Assembly (NCBI RefSeq): GCF_001905505.1
Contig: NZ_LIPG01000004.1
Span: forward strand, 682,001 to 746,000
DNA from: Streptomyces sp. CB02058
Lineage (GTDB): Bacteria > Actinomycetota > Actinomycetes > Streptomycetales > Streptomycetaceae
DNA length: 64,000 nucleotides
Direction of reading: 5' to 3'
Shown here in pieces: positions 25,853 to 33,888 of the stretch (position 1 is the stretch's first letter; each line of letters starts with the position of its first letter). The notes beneath the pieces were generated by a model. The model did no database searches. It was not told the origin of the DNA and was given only the letters and a program-made list of their open reading frames with translations. A program made the translations under genes and the position numbers.

Positions 25853-25889
25853 AACCATCCACGAGGTGCTGGAGAGGGTCTGCTGAGCC

Positions 25890-26600
25890 ATGCACATAGC
25901 CGAGGGTTTTCTGCCTCCGGCGCACGCGATCGCCTGGGGTGTCGCGTCCGCGCCGTTCGTCGTCCACGGAGTCCGTTCACTCACCCGTGAGGTCCGGGAG
26001 AATCCCGAGAGCACGCTGCTCCTCGGGGCCGCCGGGGCCTTCACGTTCGTTCTGTCCGCGCTGAAACTCCCTTCGGTGACTGGGAGTTGCTCGCATCCCA
26101 CCGGCACGGGGCTGGGAGCGATCCTGTTCCGCCCGCCGATCATGGCGGTCCTGGGCACCATCACCCTGCTGTTCCAGGCCCTGCTGCTGGCGCACGGCGG
26201 CCTCACCACGCTCGGCGCCAACGTCTTCTCGATGGCGATCGTCGGACCCTGGGCCGGTTACGCGCTCTACCGAGTGCTGCGCAGGTGCGGCGTGCCGCTG
26301 ATGACCGCGGTGTTCTTCGGGGCGTTCGCCGCCGACCTGTCCACCTACTGCGTCACCAGCGTGCAGCTGGCACTCGCCTTCCCGGACCCGGGCAGCGGGT
26401 TCCTGGGCGCGCTCGGCAAGTTCGGCTCCATCTTCGCGGTCACCCAGGTCCCGCTGGCGGTGAGCGAGGGGCTCCTCACCGTGCTGGTGATGCGGCTGCT
26501 CGTGCAGTCCAGCAAGGGCGAGCTGACCAGGCTCGGCGTGTTCCTCAGCGGGAAGCGGACCGGCACGAAGACGGCCGAGAAGACCGGAGCGGTGGCGTGA
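25890..26600 (+). CDS. cbiM: Cobalt ECF transporter substrate-specificity protein CbiM
   Basis: 236 residues. It starts MHIAEGFL, the invariant N-terminus of CbiM/NikM whose Met1 amino group and His2 bind the metal. A further ligand His lies in SCSHPTGTGLGA. Seven or so membrane helices are predicted. The B12 riboswitch directly upstream makes cobalt, not nickel, the expected substrate. The ATG must be exact here because the N-terminal residues are ligands; it is not preceded by a strong ribosome binding site apart from GGAGAGGG about 14 bases upstream. The stop overlaps the cbiN start by one base (TGATG). Confidence 0.93.
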   Translation: MHIAEGFLPPAHAIAWGVASAPFVVHGVRSLTREVRENPESTLLLGAAGAFTFVLSALKLPSVTGSCSHPTGTGLGAILFRPPIMAVLGTITLLFQALLLAHGGLTTLGANVFSMAIVGPWAGYALYRVLRRCGVPLMTAVFFGAFAADLSTYCVTSVQLALAFPDPGSGFLGALGKFGSIFAVTQVPLAVSEGLLTVLVMRLLVQSSKGELTRLGVFLSGKRTGTKTAEKTGAVA

Positions 26601-26968
26601 TGAACAGGAACACGAAGATCAACGGCCTGCTGCTGCTCGTCGTGGCCGCGCTGGCGGTCCTGCCTCTGGCCCTCGGCCTCGGCGACGACGAGAAGGAGCC
26701 GTTCACCGGCGCCGACGCCCAGGCGGAGACGGCGATCACCGAGATCGACCCCGACTACGAACCCTGGTTCTCCCCGCTCTACGAACCGCCGTCCGGGGAG
26801 ATCGAGTCGGCCCTGTTCGCCCTCCAGGCCGCGCTCGGCGCGGGCGTCCTCGCGTACTACTTCGGCCTGCGGCGCGGACGTCGCCAGGGCGAACTGCGCG
26901 CCACGGCACGGCTCGACGCCGCGGGCACCGGCAGCGGTGCCGAGGAGTCCCCGGCGCGGGGGGCCTGA
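26600..26968 (+). CDS. cbiN: Cobalt ECF transporter accessory protein CbiN
   Basis: 122 residues with two membrane helices (about 8-27 and 74-94) flanking an extracellular loop containing the family signature ITEIDPDYEPWFSPLYEPPSGEIES. CbiN assists metal loading of CbiM. Usual members are about 100 residues; the extra length is a charged cytosolic tail. The start overlaps the stop of cbiM, indicating coupled translation. Confidence 0.93.
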   Translation: MNRNTKINGLLLLVVAALAVLPLALGLGDDEKEPFTGADAQAETAITEIDPDYEPWFSPLYEPPSGEIESALFALQAALGAGVLAYYFGLRRGRRQGELRATARLDAAGTGSGAEESPARGA

Positions 26969-26974
26969 GCGCGG

Positions 26975-27724
26975 GTGCTGCCGATCGACGCGGCGGCGCA
27001 CAGCAGTCGCTGGCGCCGCCGCCATCCCCTGGACAAGGCCGTGCTCGGTCTCGGTTTCACGGTGCTGGCGATCTCGCTGCCGCCCTGGCCCGGAGCCGCG
27101 CTCGTCCTCGTCACCGCGCTCGCCGTGCTGCTGGGCCCGGCGGGCGTGCCCGGGCGCCGGCTGTGGCGGGCCTACCGGGTGCCGCTGGGCTTCTGCGCCA
27201 CGGGGGCCGCCACCCTCCTCGTCCAGGTCGGCGGCCCCGAGGGGCTTCTCTCCCTGGCCGACGGCGGTCCCGTACGCGCCGGGGAGCTGCTGCTGCGCAC
27301 CTCGGCCGCTTCCCTCGGTGTCCTGTTGTTCGCCTTCACCACCCCGATGTCCGACCTGCTGCCCCGTCTGGTCCGGGCGGGGGTGCCCGCGCCGGTGGTG
27401 GACGTCGCCCTGGTGACGTACCGGATGAGTTTCCTGCTGCTCGACTCGATGCGCCGGATCAGGCAGGCGCAGGCCGCCCGGCTCGGCCACACCGGCCGGG
27501 CCGCGGCCTGGCGTTCCCTGGCCGGGCTCGGCGCCACCGCGTTCGTCAGGGCCTTCGACCGCGCGGCCCGGCTCCAGGCGGGGCTCGCCGGGCGCGGTTA
27601 CGACGGCACCTTGCGCGTCCTGGTGCCCGAGGCCCGCGTCTCCGTCAGGTTCACGGCCGCGAGCGTCACGCTGCTCGCGGCGCTCGCCGCCCTGACCCTC
27701 GTCCTGGAAAGGCCGCTGTCATGA
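26975..27724 (+). CDS. cbiQ: Cobalt ECF transporter transmembrane protein CbiQ
   Basis: 249 residues, GTG start. Begins with the typical HPLDKAVLGLGFTV, has several membrane helices, and carries the cytosolic coupling motifs that contact the ATPase: LDSMRRIRQAQAARLG and FDRAARLQAGLAGRGYDG (A-R-G-type grooves). It forms the ECF module with CbiO. Six bases separate it from cbiN; the stop overlaps the cbiO start (ATGA). Confidence 0.92.
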   Translation: MLPIDAAAHSSRWRRRHPLDKAVLGLGFTVLAISLPPWPGAALVLVTALAVLLGPAGVPGRRLWRAYRVPLGFCATGAATLLVQVGGPEGLLSLADGGPVRAGELLLRTSAASLGVLLFAFTTPMSDLLPRLVRAGVPAPVVDVALVTYRMSFLLLDSMRRIRQAQAARLGHTGRAAAWRSLAGLGATAFVRAFDRAARLQAGLAGRGYDGTLRVLVPEARVSVRFTAASVTLLAALAALTLVLERPLS

Positions 27725-28578
27725 GCGATTCCGTACTCCTCGCCCTGCGGGGCGCGTCCTTCGCCTACGAGGACGGGCCGGTGGTGCTGAGCGGCCTCGA
27801 CTTCGAGGCCCGCGAGGACCGTGCGCTCGCCCTGCTCGGCCGCAACGGCAGTGGCAAGACCACCCTGATGCGGCTGCTCAGCGGCGGACTGCGCCCGCAC
27901 GAGGGCCTGTTGACGGTCCAGGGGAACCCGGTCACCTACGACCGCAAGGGGCTGACCCGGCTGCGGACGACGGTGCAGCTGGTCGTGCAGGACCCGGACG
28001 ACCAGTTGTTCGCCGCGTCCGTCGCGCAGGACGTGTCGTTCGGGCCCCTGAATCTGGGGCTGTCCGACACCGAGGTCCGGGGCAGGGTGGACGAGGCGCT
28101 CGCCGCCCTCGACATCACGCACCTGGCCGACCGCCCGACCCATCTCCTCTCCTACGGCCAGCGCAAGCGGACCGCCATCGCGGGGGCGGTCGCGATGCGC
28201 CCGCGTGTGCTGATCCTCGACGAGCCGACCGCCGGGCTCGACCCGGACGGCCAGGAGCGGCTGCTCGACACCCTCGGCACGCTCCGCGCGAGCGGCACGA
28301 CCGTGGTGATGGCCACGCACGACGTCGATCTCGCCCTGCGCTGGGCCGACGACTGCGCGGTCCTCACCCCGGGAGGTGTCCGCTCCGGTCCCGCGCCCAC
28401 GGTGCTGGCCCGGACGGATCTCCTGCGGGAGGCGGGGCTGCGGCTGCCCTGGGGCATCGCCACGGCCCGGCTGTTGCGCGCCCACGGACTGCTGGACGCG
28501 GGGGCACCGGGGCCGCGCACCCCCGAGGAGCTCGCGGCCGTCGCCTCCGGTGCGGAGCCGCCTCGGAGTCCGGGATAG
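27721..28578 (+). CDS. cbiO: Cobalt ECF transporter ATPase CbiO
   Basis: 285 residues. Walker A GRNGSGKTT, Q-loop VVQDPDDQLF (the DPDDQ(L/I)F form is characteristic of ECF ATPases), signature LSYGQRKR, Walker B VLILDEPTAGLD and the switch His in MATHDVD are all present. A C-terminal extension of about 60 residues past the usual domain ends in a proline/acidic tail. It energises cobalt uptake with CbiM, N and Q. A single ATPase gene implies a homodimer. ATGA overlap with cbiQ. Confidence 0.93.
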   Translation: MSDSVLLALRGASFAYEDGPVVLSGLDFEAREDRALALLGRNGSGKTTLMRLLSGGLRPHEGLLTVQGNPVTYDRKGLTRLRTTVQLVVQDPDDQLFAASVAQDVSFGPLNLGLSDTEVRGRVDEALAALDITHLADRPTHLLSYGQRKRTAIAGAVAMRPRVLILDEPTAGLDPDGQERLLDTLGTLRASGTTVVMATHDVDLALRWADDCAVLTPGGVRSGPAPTVLARTDLLREAGLRLPWGIATARLLRAHGLLDAGAPGPRTPEELAAVASGAEPPRSPG

Positions 28579-28687
28579 ATCTGCCGGAGCCGTTCGTCGT
28601 GGGCGAGCTCCTGCGAGGTGCCCGACATCGCGACGGACCCCCGCCGGTCCGCGCGCTGCCGGGCCGGCCGCGCGGAAGGCACCCGGC

Positions 28688-30142
28688 TCAGGGCGCGATG
28701 CCCACACCGGGGATCCGGCTCCATGCCCGCTCCTGGGCGGCGGTCATGGCGGGCCAGGAGAGCCCGCCGGGCCGGGGCCGGACCCGGGAGGCGTACGCCT
28801 GGGGCCGGAAGCCGTCGTCGTAGAAGCAGCCGCTCCCGTAGGTCCGGTCGAACGTGGTGCAGGAGGCGGCGACCGAGCGCGCCGTCGGCCTGCTGCCCGA
28901 GCGCACCCACCTGTCCAGGGCGGCGAGGGAGCCCGCGTACTCCGAGTCGCTCAGCGCGCTGTGTTCGGTCTCCGTGGTGAACGTCTGGACGAGATCGCCC
29001 GCACGGCCGGCGCCCCGGAGCGTGTCGCGGTAGGCCGCCTCGTGCTCGACGAAGGCCGTCGGATCGCCGATCGCGTGCAGGGTGAGGACGGGGAGGGAGA
29101 TCCGGCCCGTGAGGTCGCTGTCGTAGGAGAGGTCCCGGCGTGCGGTGGGGTCGGCCGTGAAGCGCTCGACTCCGGCGTCGAGGGCCTGGTCGTCGTGTGA
29201 ACCGGTGTACCGCACCCCGCGGTTGCCGAAGGGGTTCCGGCCTCCGAGCCTGTTCGACACGAGGTCGCGGAAGGTGAAGGTCGCGAACCGCAGATGGGAC
29301 TCCAGGGAGCGCTCGGGGATGCCGGTGACGGACAGGATGTCGTCGAGGTTGCGCTGCTGGAGCGCGGTGCGGTCCTCGGGGGCGGAGGTGTGGCCGGTGC
29401 ACTCCTGGAGGCGGGCGCGCAGCCCCTCGCTCGTCATGGTCGAGCCCGCGCGCAGTCCCTGCCAGAGCGGGTACTGCGGCTCGGACGGCCGAGGATGGTT
29501 CCGGCAGTAGTACTGGTAGACCACGCGCAGGTCCACGCGGTAGTCGTAGCCGCGCGAGCCGCCGCCGAGGACTCCGCTGGTCAGCAGCGCCCCGTCGTAG
29601 GCCCCGGGCCGCGAACCGTACGTCTCCACCACCTTCGCGGCGACGTTTCCGCCCCAGGACTGGCCGTGGACGTAGGTCCGCCCGGGCGGGCCGAACTCCG
29701 CGACGAACAGGCGGCGTACGTTCTCGGTGTCGGCGGCGGCCATGCGTGTCCCGTATCCGCCGCGGCGGTAGGAGGAGCCGGCCCAGGCGTATCCCTCGTC
29801 GACCATGACGGCCCAGCGTGCGAGGTCGTCGGTGCTGCGGGCGGGGTCGGAGGAGTCGCCCAGATCGGGGCCCCCGTGGGCGTGCACGACGAGAGAGCCG
29901 TTCCATCGTGCGGGGACCGCGATCGCGTAGTGGGCCCCGTCGGCGTCCTGCCCCGTGTAGCACCGCGCCTTCGCCGCCAGGCGTTCCGGGCAGGCGGTGG
30001 GGGTGGGGCGCTCGGTCCGCGCGACGGCTGTGGCGTTGCCGAGCGGGCCGAGGAGCACCGCCGCGAGCCCGGCAGCGATCAGGGCGGTGGAGCGGCGCCG
30101 GAGCGGCCGAGAGGTGTCCGGGGGTGCGTCGGGCGTGTTCAA
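28688..30142 (-). CDS. Secreted alpha/beta hydrolase (TTG start)
   Basis: 484 residues with a signal peptide (about 1-42, RPLRRRSTALIAAGLAAVL then NATAVA). The hydrolase core has the nucleophile elbow HGQSWGGNVA, an acidic residue in LHAIGDPTAFVEHE and the catalytic His in TETEHSALSD, consistent with a Ser-Asp-His triad. The oxyanion strand is VVHAHGGPDLGD. A large cap with several Cys lies between. Such secreted proteins in Streptomyces are usually annotated only as alpha/beta hydrolase; substrate unknown. The start is TTG at 30142, with CAGGAG 7 bases upstream. Tail-to-tail with the cobalt operon, 110 bases between stops. Confidence 0.8.
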   Translation of the reverse strand: MNTPDAPPDTSRPLRRRSTALIAAGLAAVLLGPLGNATAVARTERPTPTACPERLAAKARCYTGQDADGAHYAIAVPARWNGSLVVHAHGGPDLGDSSDPARSTDDLARWAVMVDEGYAWAGSSYRRGGYGTRMAAADTENVRRLFVAEFGPPGRTYVHGQSWGGNVAAKVVETYGSRPGAYDGALLTSGVLGGGSRGYDYRVDLRVVYQYYCRNHPRPSEPQYPLWQGLRAGSTMTSEGLRARLQECTGHTSAPEDRTALQQRNLDDILSVTGIPERSLESHLRFATFTFRDLVSNRLGGRNPFGNRGVRYTGSHDDQALDAGVERFTADPTARRDLSYDSDLTGRISLPVLTLHAIGDPTAFVEHEAAYRDTLRGAGRAGDLVQTFTTETEHSALSDSEYAGSLAALDRWVRSGSRPTARSVAASCTTFDRTYGSGCFYDDGFRPQAYASRVRPRPGGLSWPAMTAAQERAWSRIPGVGIAP

Positions 30143-30268
30143 GGCGCGGCTCCTGTGGGTCCTGGGCGCGAAGTTGCGCCGCAGCCCGGGATGTTAGGGA
30201 GCACCTCGGTGAGCGGGACAGACTCCCGCTCATTGCGTTCATAGTGTTCGCCCGCTCGCCCGCGGACA

Positions 30269-30308
30269 CGTCCGCCGCCCGGCCCGGTGACGGGCGGGGC
30301 GGCGGACG
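30269..30308 (-). terminator. Terminator of the aldehyde dehydrogenase unit
   Basis: CGTCCGCCGCC (30269-30279) pairs with GGCGGCGGACG (30298-30308), with further partial pairing inside. It lies 20 bases past the dehydrogenase stop on the minus strand. Confidence 0.65.
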
Positions 30309-30327
30309 TACCGATACCGGAGCTGGG

Positions 30328-31767
30328 TCAGAGCGAGGTCATGACGTGCTTGATCCGGGTGTAGTCCTCGAAGCCGTACGCGGAGAGGTCCTTGCCGTAG
30401 CCGGACTTCTTGAACCCGCCGTGCGGCATCTCGGCGACGAGTGCCATGTGGGTGTTGATCCACACGCAGCCGAAGTCGAGGTTCTTCGACATGCGCATCG
30501 CCCGTGCGTGGTCCTTGGTCCACACGGAGGAGGCCAGGGCGTAGTCGACGCCGTTGGCGAACTCCACGGCCTGGGCCTCGTCGGTGAAGGACTGGACCGT
30601 CATGACCGGGCCGAAGACCTCGTTCTGGACGATCTCGTCGTCCTGGCGCAGGCCGGAGACGACGGTGGGGGCGTAGAAGTAGCCCTTGTCGCCGACCCGG
30701 TGGCCGCCCGCCTCGACCGTGGCGTGCTCGGGCAGCCGCTCGACGAAACCGCTGACCTGGGCGAGCTGTCCGGCGTTGTTGAGCGGGCCGTACAGCACGT
30801 CCTCGTCGTCCGGCTGCCCGGTCCTCGTGTCGGCCGCCGCCTTGGCGAGGGCGGCGACGAACTCGTCGTGGACCGACTCGTGGACGAGGATGCGGGTGGC
30901 GGCCGTGCAGTCCTGGCCCGCGTTGAAGAAGCCGCCGACCACCAGGTCCTCGACCGCCTTCGCCAGGTCCGCGTCCTCGAAGACCACGGCGGGAGCCTTG
31001 CCGCCGAGCTCCAGGTGGACCCGCTTGACGTCCTTGGACGCGCTCTGGGCGACCTGGATACCGGCCCGTACGGAACCGGTGATGGACGCCATCGCCGGGG
31101 TGGGGTGCTCCACCATCAGGCGACCGGTGTCACGGTCGCCGCAGACCACGTTGAAGATGCCGCGGGGCAGTTCCAGCTCGGTGAGCACCCCGCCGATGAT
31201 CTCGGCGATCAGGACCGTGGACGCGGGGGTGGTGTCCGAGGGCTTGAGCACGACCGCGTTGCCCGCGGCGAGCGCCGGGGCGAACTTCCAGACCGCCATC
31301 AGCAGCGGGTAGTTCCAGGGCGCGACCTGGGCGCACACGCCGACCGGCTCGCGCCGGATGATGGAGGTCAGACCCTCCATGTACTCGCCGGCCGAGCGGC
31401 CCTCCAGCATCCGTGCCGCGCCCGCGAAGAAGCGCACCTGGTCGATGGCGGGGGCGAGTTCCTCGCTGTGGGTGAGGTGGAGCGGCTTGCCGGTGTCGCG
31501 GCTCTCCGCGGCGACCAGCTCGTCCGCCCGCGCCTCCATCGCGTCGGCGATCTTCAGGAGCGCGCGCTGGCGCACGGCGGGGGTGGTGTCGCGCCAGACC
31601 GGGAACGCGGCGGCCGCGGCCGCCATCGCCGCGTCGACGTCCGCCGCGCCGGAGAGCGGGGAGGTCGCGTAGACGGCGCCCGTGGTGGGGTCCACCACGT
31701 CGAGCGTGCGGCCGTCACGGGCGTCGGCGAACGCACCGTCGATGTAGTTGCGGAAGGTGGTGCTCAT
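30328..31767 (-). CDS. Gamma-aminobutyraldehyde dehydrogenase-like aldehyde dehydrogenase
   Basis: 479 residues, standard aldehyde dehydrogenase length. Key features: NAD-binding APWNYPLLMAVWK, the general-base Glu in HLELGGKAP and the catalytic Cys in GQDCTAATR. The C-terminal KKSGYGKDLSAYGFEDYTRIKHV is typical of aminoaldehyde (PatD/Prr-type) members, which oxidise 4-aminobutanal to GABA in putrescine degradation. Substrate assignment is by family resemblance. AGGAGCG lies 8-9 bases before the ATG at 31767. It is downstream of the NTF2-like gene with only 16 bases between, so the two are probably one transcript; the PucR regulator is the likely controller. Confidence 0.85.
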   Translation of the reverse strand: MSTTFRNYIDGAFADARDGRTLDVVDPTTGAVYATSPLSGAADVDAAMAAAAAAFPVWRDTTPAVRQRALLKIADAMEARADELVAAESRDTGKPLHLTHSEELAPAIDQVRFFAGAARMLEGRSAGEYMEGLTSIIRREPVGVCAQVAPWNYPLLMAVWKFAPALAAGNAVVLKPSDTTPASTVLIAEIIGGVLTELELPRGIFNVVCGDRDTGRLMVEHPTPAMASITGSVRAGIQVAQSASKDVKRVHLELGGKAPAVVFEDADLAKAVEDLVVGGFFNAGQDCTAATRILVHESVHDEFVAALAKAAADTRTGQPDDEDVLYGPLNNAGQLAQVSGFVERLPEHATVEAGGHRVGDKGYFYAPTVVSGLRQDDEIVQNEVFGPVMTVQSFTDEAQAVEFANGVDYALASSVWTKDHARAMRMSKNLDFGCVWINTHMALVAEMPHGGFKKSGYGKDLSAYGFEDYTRIKHVMTSL

Positions 31768-31783
31768 GGAACGTCGCTCCTGG

Positions 31784-32185
31784 TCAGACGGTGGTGCGGG
31801 CGGAAAGGTGCTCGTGGACGGCGCTCCAGCGGCCGTCGGCGGCCCGGGCGAAGACGATGGTCTCCCGCTCGTGGACCGTCTCCTCACCCGCGTGCGTGGC
31901 GACCCGTGTCTCGACGTCGTGGCTGAAGACGGCGGTGTCGCCGAAGGGCTGGATCAGCTGGGCGGACGAGACGCAGCCGAGTATCCGGAAGCCGTCCTGC
32001 TCCTCCCACTGCTGCCAGAGGGCGCGGTACTCCGCCGTGGAGCCGAGGCGCTGGGGGGTGGTGTGGAAGACGAAGGTCGCTTCGGGGGCGAAGGCGCCGA
32101 AGTAGTCGTCGACGCGGCCTTCGGCGAAGGCCGCGACGAGCGCGCCGGCGGCGTCGCGGACCTCCTGGACGGTGGTGGTGCTCAT
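31784..32185 (-). CDS. NTF2-like / SnoaL-fold protein
   Basis: 133 residues with the cone-shaped NTF2 fold pattern: an N-terminal helix pair (VRDAAGALVAAFAEGRVDDYFGAFAPEA), then curved strands ending WSAVHEHLS. Proteins of this type can be small enzymes or ligand carriers; nothing in the pocket allows a choice. A good ribosome binding site (CAGGAG) precedes the ATG by about 6 bases. Placed between an NCS1-type permease and the aminobutyraldehyde dehydrogenase, it may act on an intermediate of the same pathway. Confidence 0.75.
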   Translation of the reverse strand: MSTTTVQEVRDAAGALVAAFAEGRVDDYFGAFAPEATFVFHTTPQRLGSTAEYRALWQQWEEQDGFRILGCVSSAQLIQPFGDTAVFSHDVETRVATHAGEETVHERETIVFARAADGRWSAVHEHLSARTTV

Positions 32186-32201
32186 GTTCTGCTCCTGGTC
32201 A

Positions 32202-32231
32202 CGGGCGTTCCGGCCATGGCCGGAACGCCCG
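32202..32231 (-). terminator. 30-base perfect palindrome between permease and NTF2-like genes
   Basis: Bases 32202-32216 are the exact reverse complement of 32217-32231 with no loop. It lies 20 bases after the permease stop and 17 bases before the NTF2-like start, so it may reduce read-through and separate expression of the two downstream genes. Confidence 0.65.
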
Positions 32232-32251
32232 GTCGGGGGTGGCGGCGCGGG

Positions 32252-33787
32252 TCAGCCGGCCGCTGCGGTCTCGGGGAGGCTCTTCTCCGTGTCGCTGGTG
32301 ATCGGGGGCACGGGGGTGTCCGAGGCCCGGACGAAGCGGGGTCCGTCCGGTCCGTACACGGCGCGCGGCTCGGGGAAGAGCCTGAGCAGGGTGAGGTAGA
32401 GGACGGTCGCGAGGACCAGGCCGACCGGCAGGGAGATGTCCGCGCCGTCGGCGAGGTCGCCGAGCGGGCCGACGAACTGGCCGGGCAGGTTGGTGAAGAG
32501 GAGCGCCACGACGGCCGAGACGAGCCAGGTGGACATGCCGCGCCAGTTCCAGCCGTGCGTGAACCAGTAGCGGCCACCGCGCTGGCGGCGGTTGAAAACC
32601 TGGAGCGCCTCCGCGTCGTACCAGCCGCGCCGGGTGACGTAGCCGAGGGCCATCACGATCATCCACGGTGCGGTGCAGGTGATGATCAGCGTCGCGAAGG
32701 TGGAGATGGACTGCGCGAGGTTGAGGGCGAAGCGGCCCACGAAGATGAAGGCGATGGACAGGACGCCGATGAAGAAGGTGGCCTGGACGCGGCTGAAGCG
32801 GGTGAAGACGCTGGAGAAGTCCAGGCCCGTGCCGTAGAGGGCCGTCGTGCCGGTGGAGAGACCGCCGATCAGGGCGATCAGGCAGAGCGGCAGGAAGTAC
32901 CAGCCGGGCGAGATCGCGAGCAGCCCGCCGACGTAGTTGGGGGCGGCAGGATCGACGTACTTCGCGGCCTTGGTGGCGATGATCGACGCGGTGGCCAGGC
33001 CGAAGAGGAACGGCAGCAGGGTGGCGACCTGGGCGAGGAACGCGGCGCCCATCACCCGGCGGCGCGGGGTCCCGGACGGGATGTAGCGGGACCAGTCGCC
33101 GAGGAACGCGCCGAAGGAGACCGGGTTGGAGAGCACGATCAGCGCGGCACCGATGAACGAGGGCCAGAACAGCGGGTCCGCGGTCGAGGCGAAGGCGCCC
33201 GCGTAACCGGGGTCGAAGTCGCCGGCGAAGGCGAACGCCCCGAGGACGAAGAGCGCGGAGGCGGCCAGTACCGCGATCTTGTTGACCAGCAGCATGAACC
33301 GGAAGCCGTAGATGCAGACGACCAGCACGAGGACGGCGAAGAGGGCGTACGCGATCCCGTAGGTGACGTCCGACTCGGGCACGTCCACGAGCCGGTGGGC
33401 ACCGCCCACGAGCGCGTCGCCCGAGGACCACACCGAGATCGAGAAGAAGGCTATCGCGGTCAGCAGCGAGAGGAACGAGCCGACGACCCGGCCGTGCACA
33501 CCCAGGTGCGCGGAGGAGGAGACGGCGTTGTTCGTGCCGTTGGCCGGTCCGAAGAGCGCCATCGGGGCCAGCAGCAGCGCGCCCGCGAGGAGACCGAGGA
33601 CGGTCGCGGCGAGCCCCTGCCAGAAGGAGAGACCGAAGAGGATCGGGAACGCGCCCAGCACGCAGGTCGCGAAGGTGTTGGCGCCGCCGAAGGCGAGCCG
33701 GAACAGATCGAGCGGGCGGGCCGTGCGGTCCTCGTCCGGGATCCGCTCGACACCATTGGTCTCGATTTCGGTGATCGAGTTCGTCAC
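32252..33787 (-). CDS. NCS1-family permease (purine/cytosine permease type)
   Basis: 511 residues with about 12 membrane segments. Recognisable pieces are the NCS1-type N-terminus (RPLDLFRLAFGGANTFATCVLGAFPIL), PANGTNNAVSSSAH in helix 2 and SFGAFLGDWSRYIPSGTPRR between helices. NCS1 proteins import nucleobases, hydantoins, thiamine or related amides by cation symport; the substrate is not deducible. The GTG start at 33787 follows GGAAGGTGA. Divergent from the PucR-type regulator with about 100 bases between, a classic regulator/permease arrangement. Confidence 0.88.
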   Translation of the reverse strand: MTNSITEIETNGVERIPDEDRTARPLDLFRLAFGGANTFATCVLGAFPILFGLSFWQGLAATVLGLLAGALLLAPMALFGPANGTNNAVSSSAHLGVHGRVVGSFLSLLTAIAFFSISVWSSGDALVGGAHRLVDVPESDVTYGIAYALFAVLVLVVCIYGFRFMLLVNKIAVLAASALFVLGAFAFAGDFDPGYAGAFASTADPLFWPSFIGAALIVLSNPVSFGAFLGDWSRYIPSGTPRRRVMGAAFLAQVATLLPFLFGLATASIIATKAAKYVDPAAPNYVGGLLAISPGWYFLPLCLIALIGGLSTGTTALYGTGLDFSSVFTRFSRVQATFFIGVLSIAFIFVGRFALNLAQSISTFATLIITCTAPWMIVMALGYVTRRGWYDAEALQVFNRRQRGGRYWFTHGWNWRGMSTWLVSAVVALLFTNLPGQFVGPLGDLADGADISLPVGLVLATVLYLTLLRLFPEPRAVYGPDGPRFVRASDTPVPPITSDTEKSLPETAAAG

Positions 33788-33888
33788 GGACACTTCACCT
33801 TCCGTTCGTGCGTAGGGGTCCCAGCAGTCTGTGGCCCGCCGACGATCAGCGACAACTGTGGTCAGCACAAAGATGTAGGGTCCGGTCT

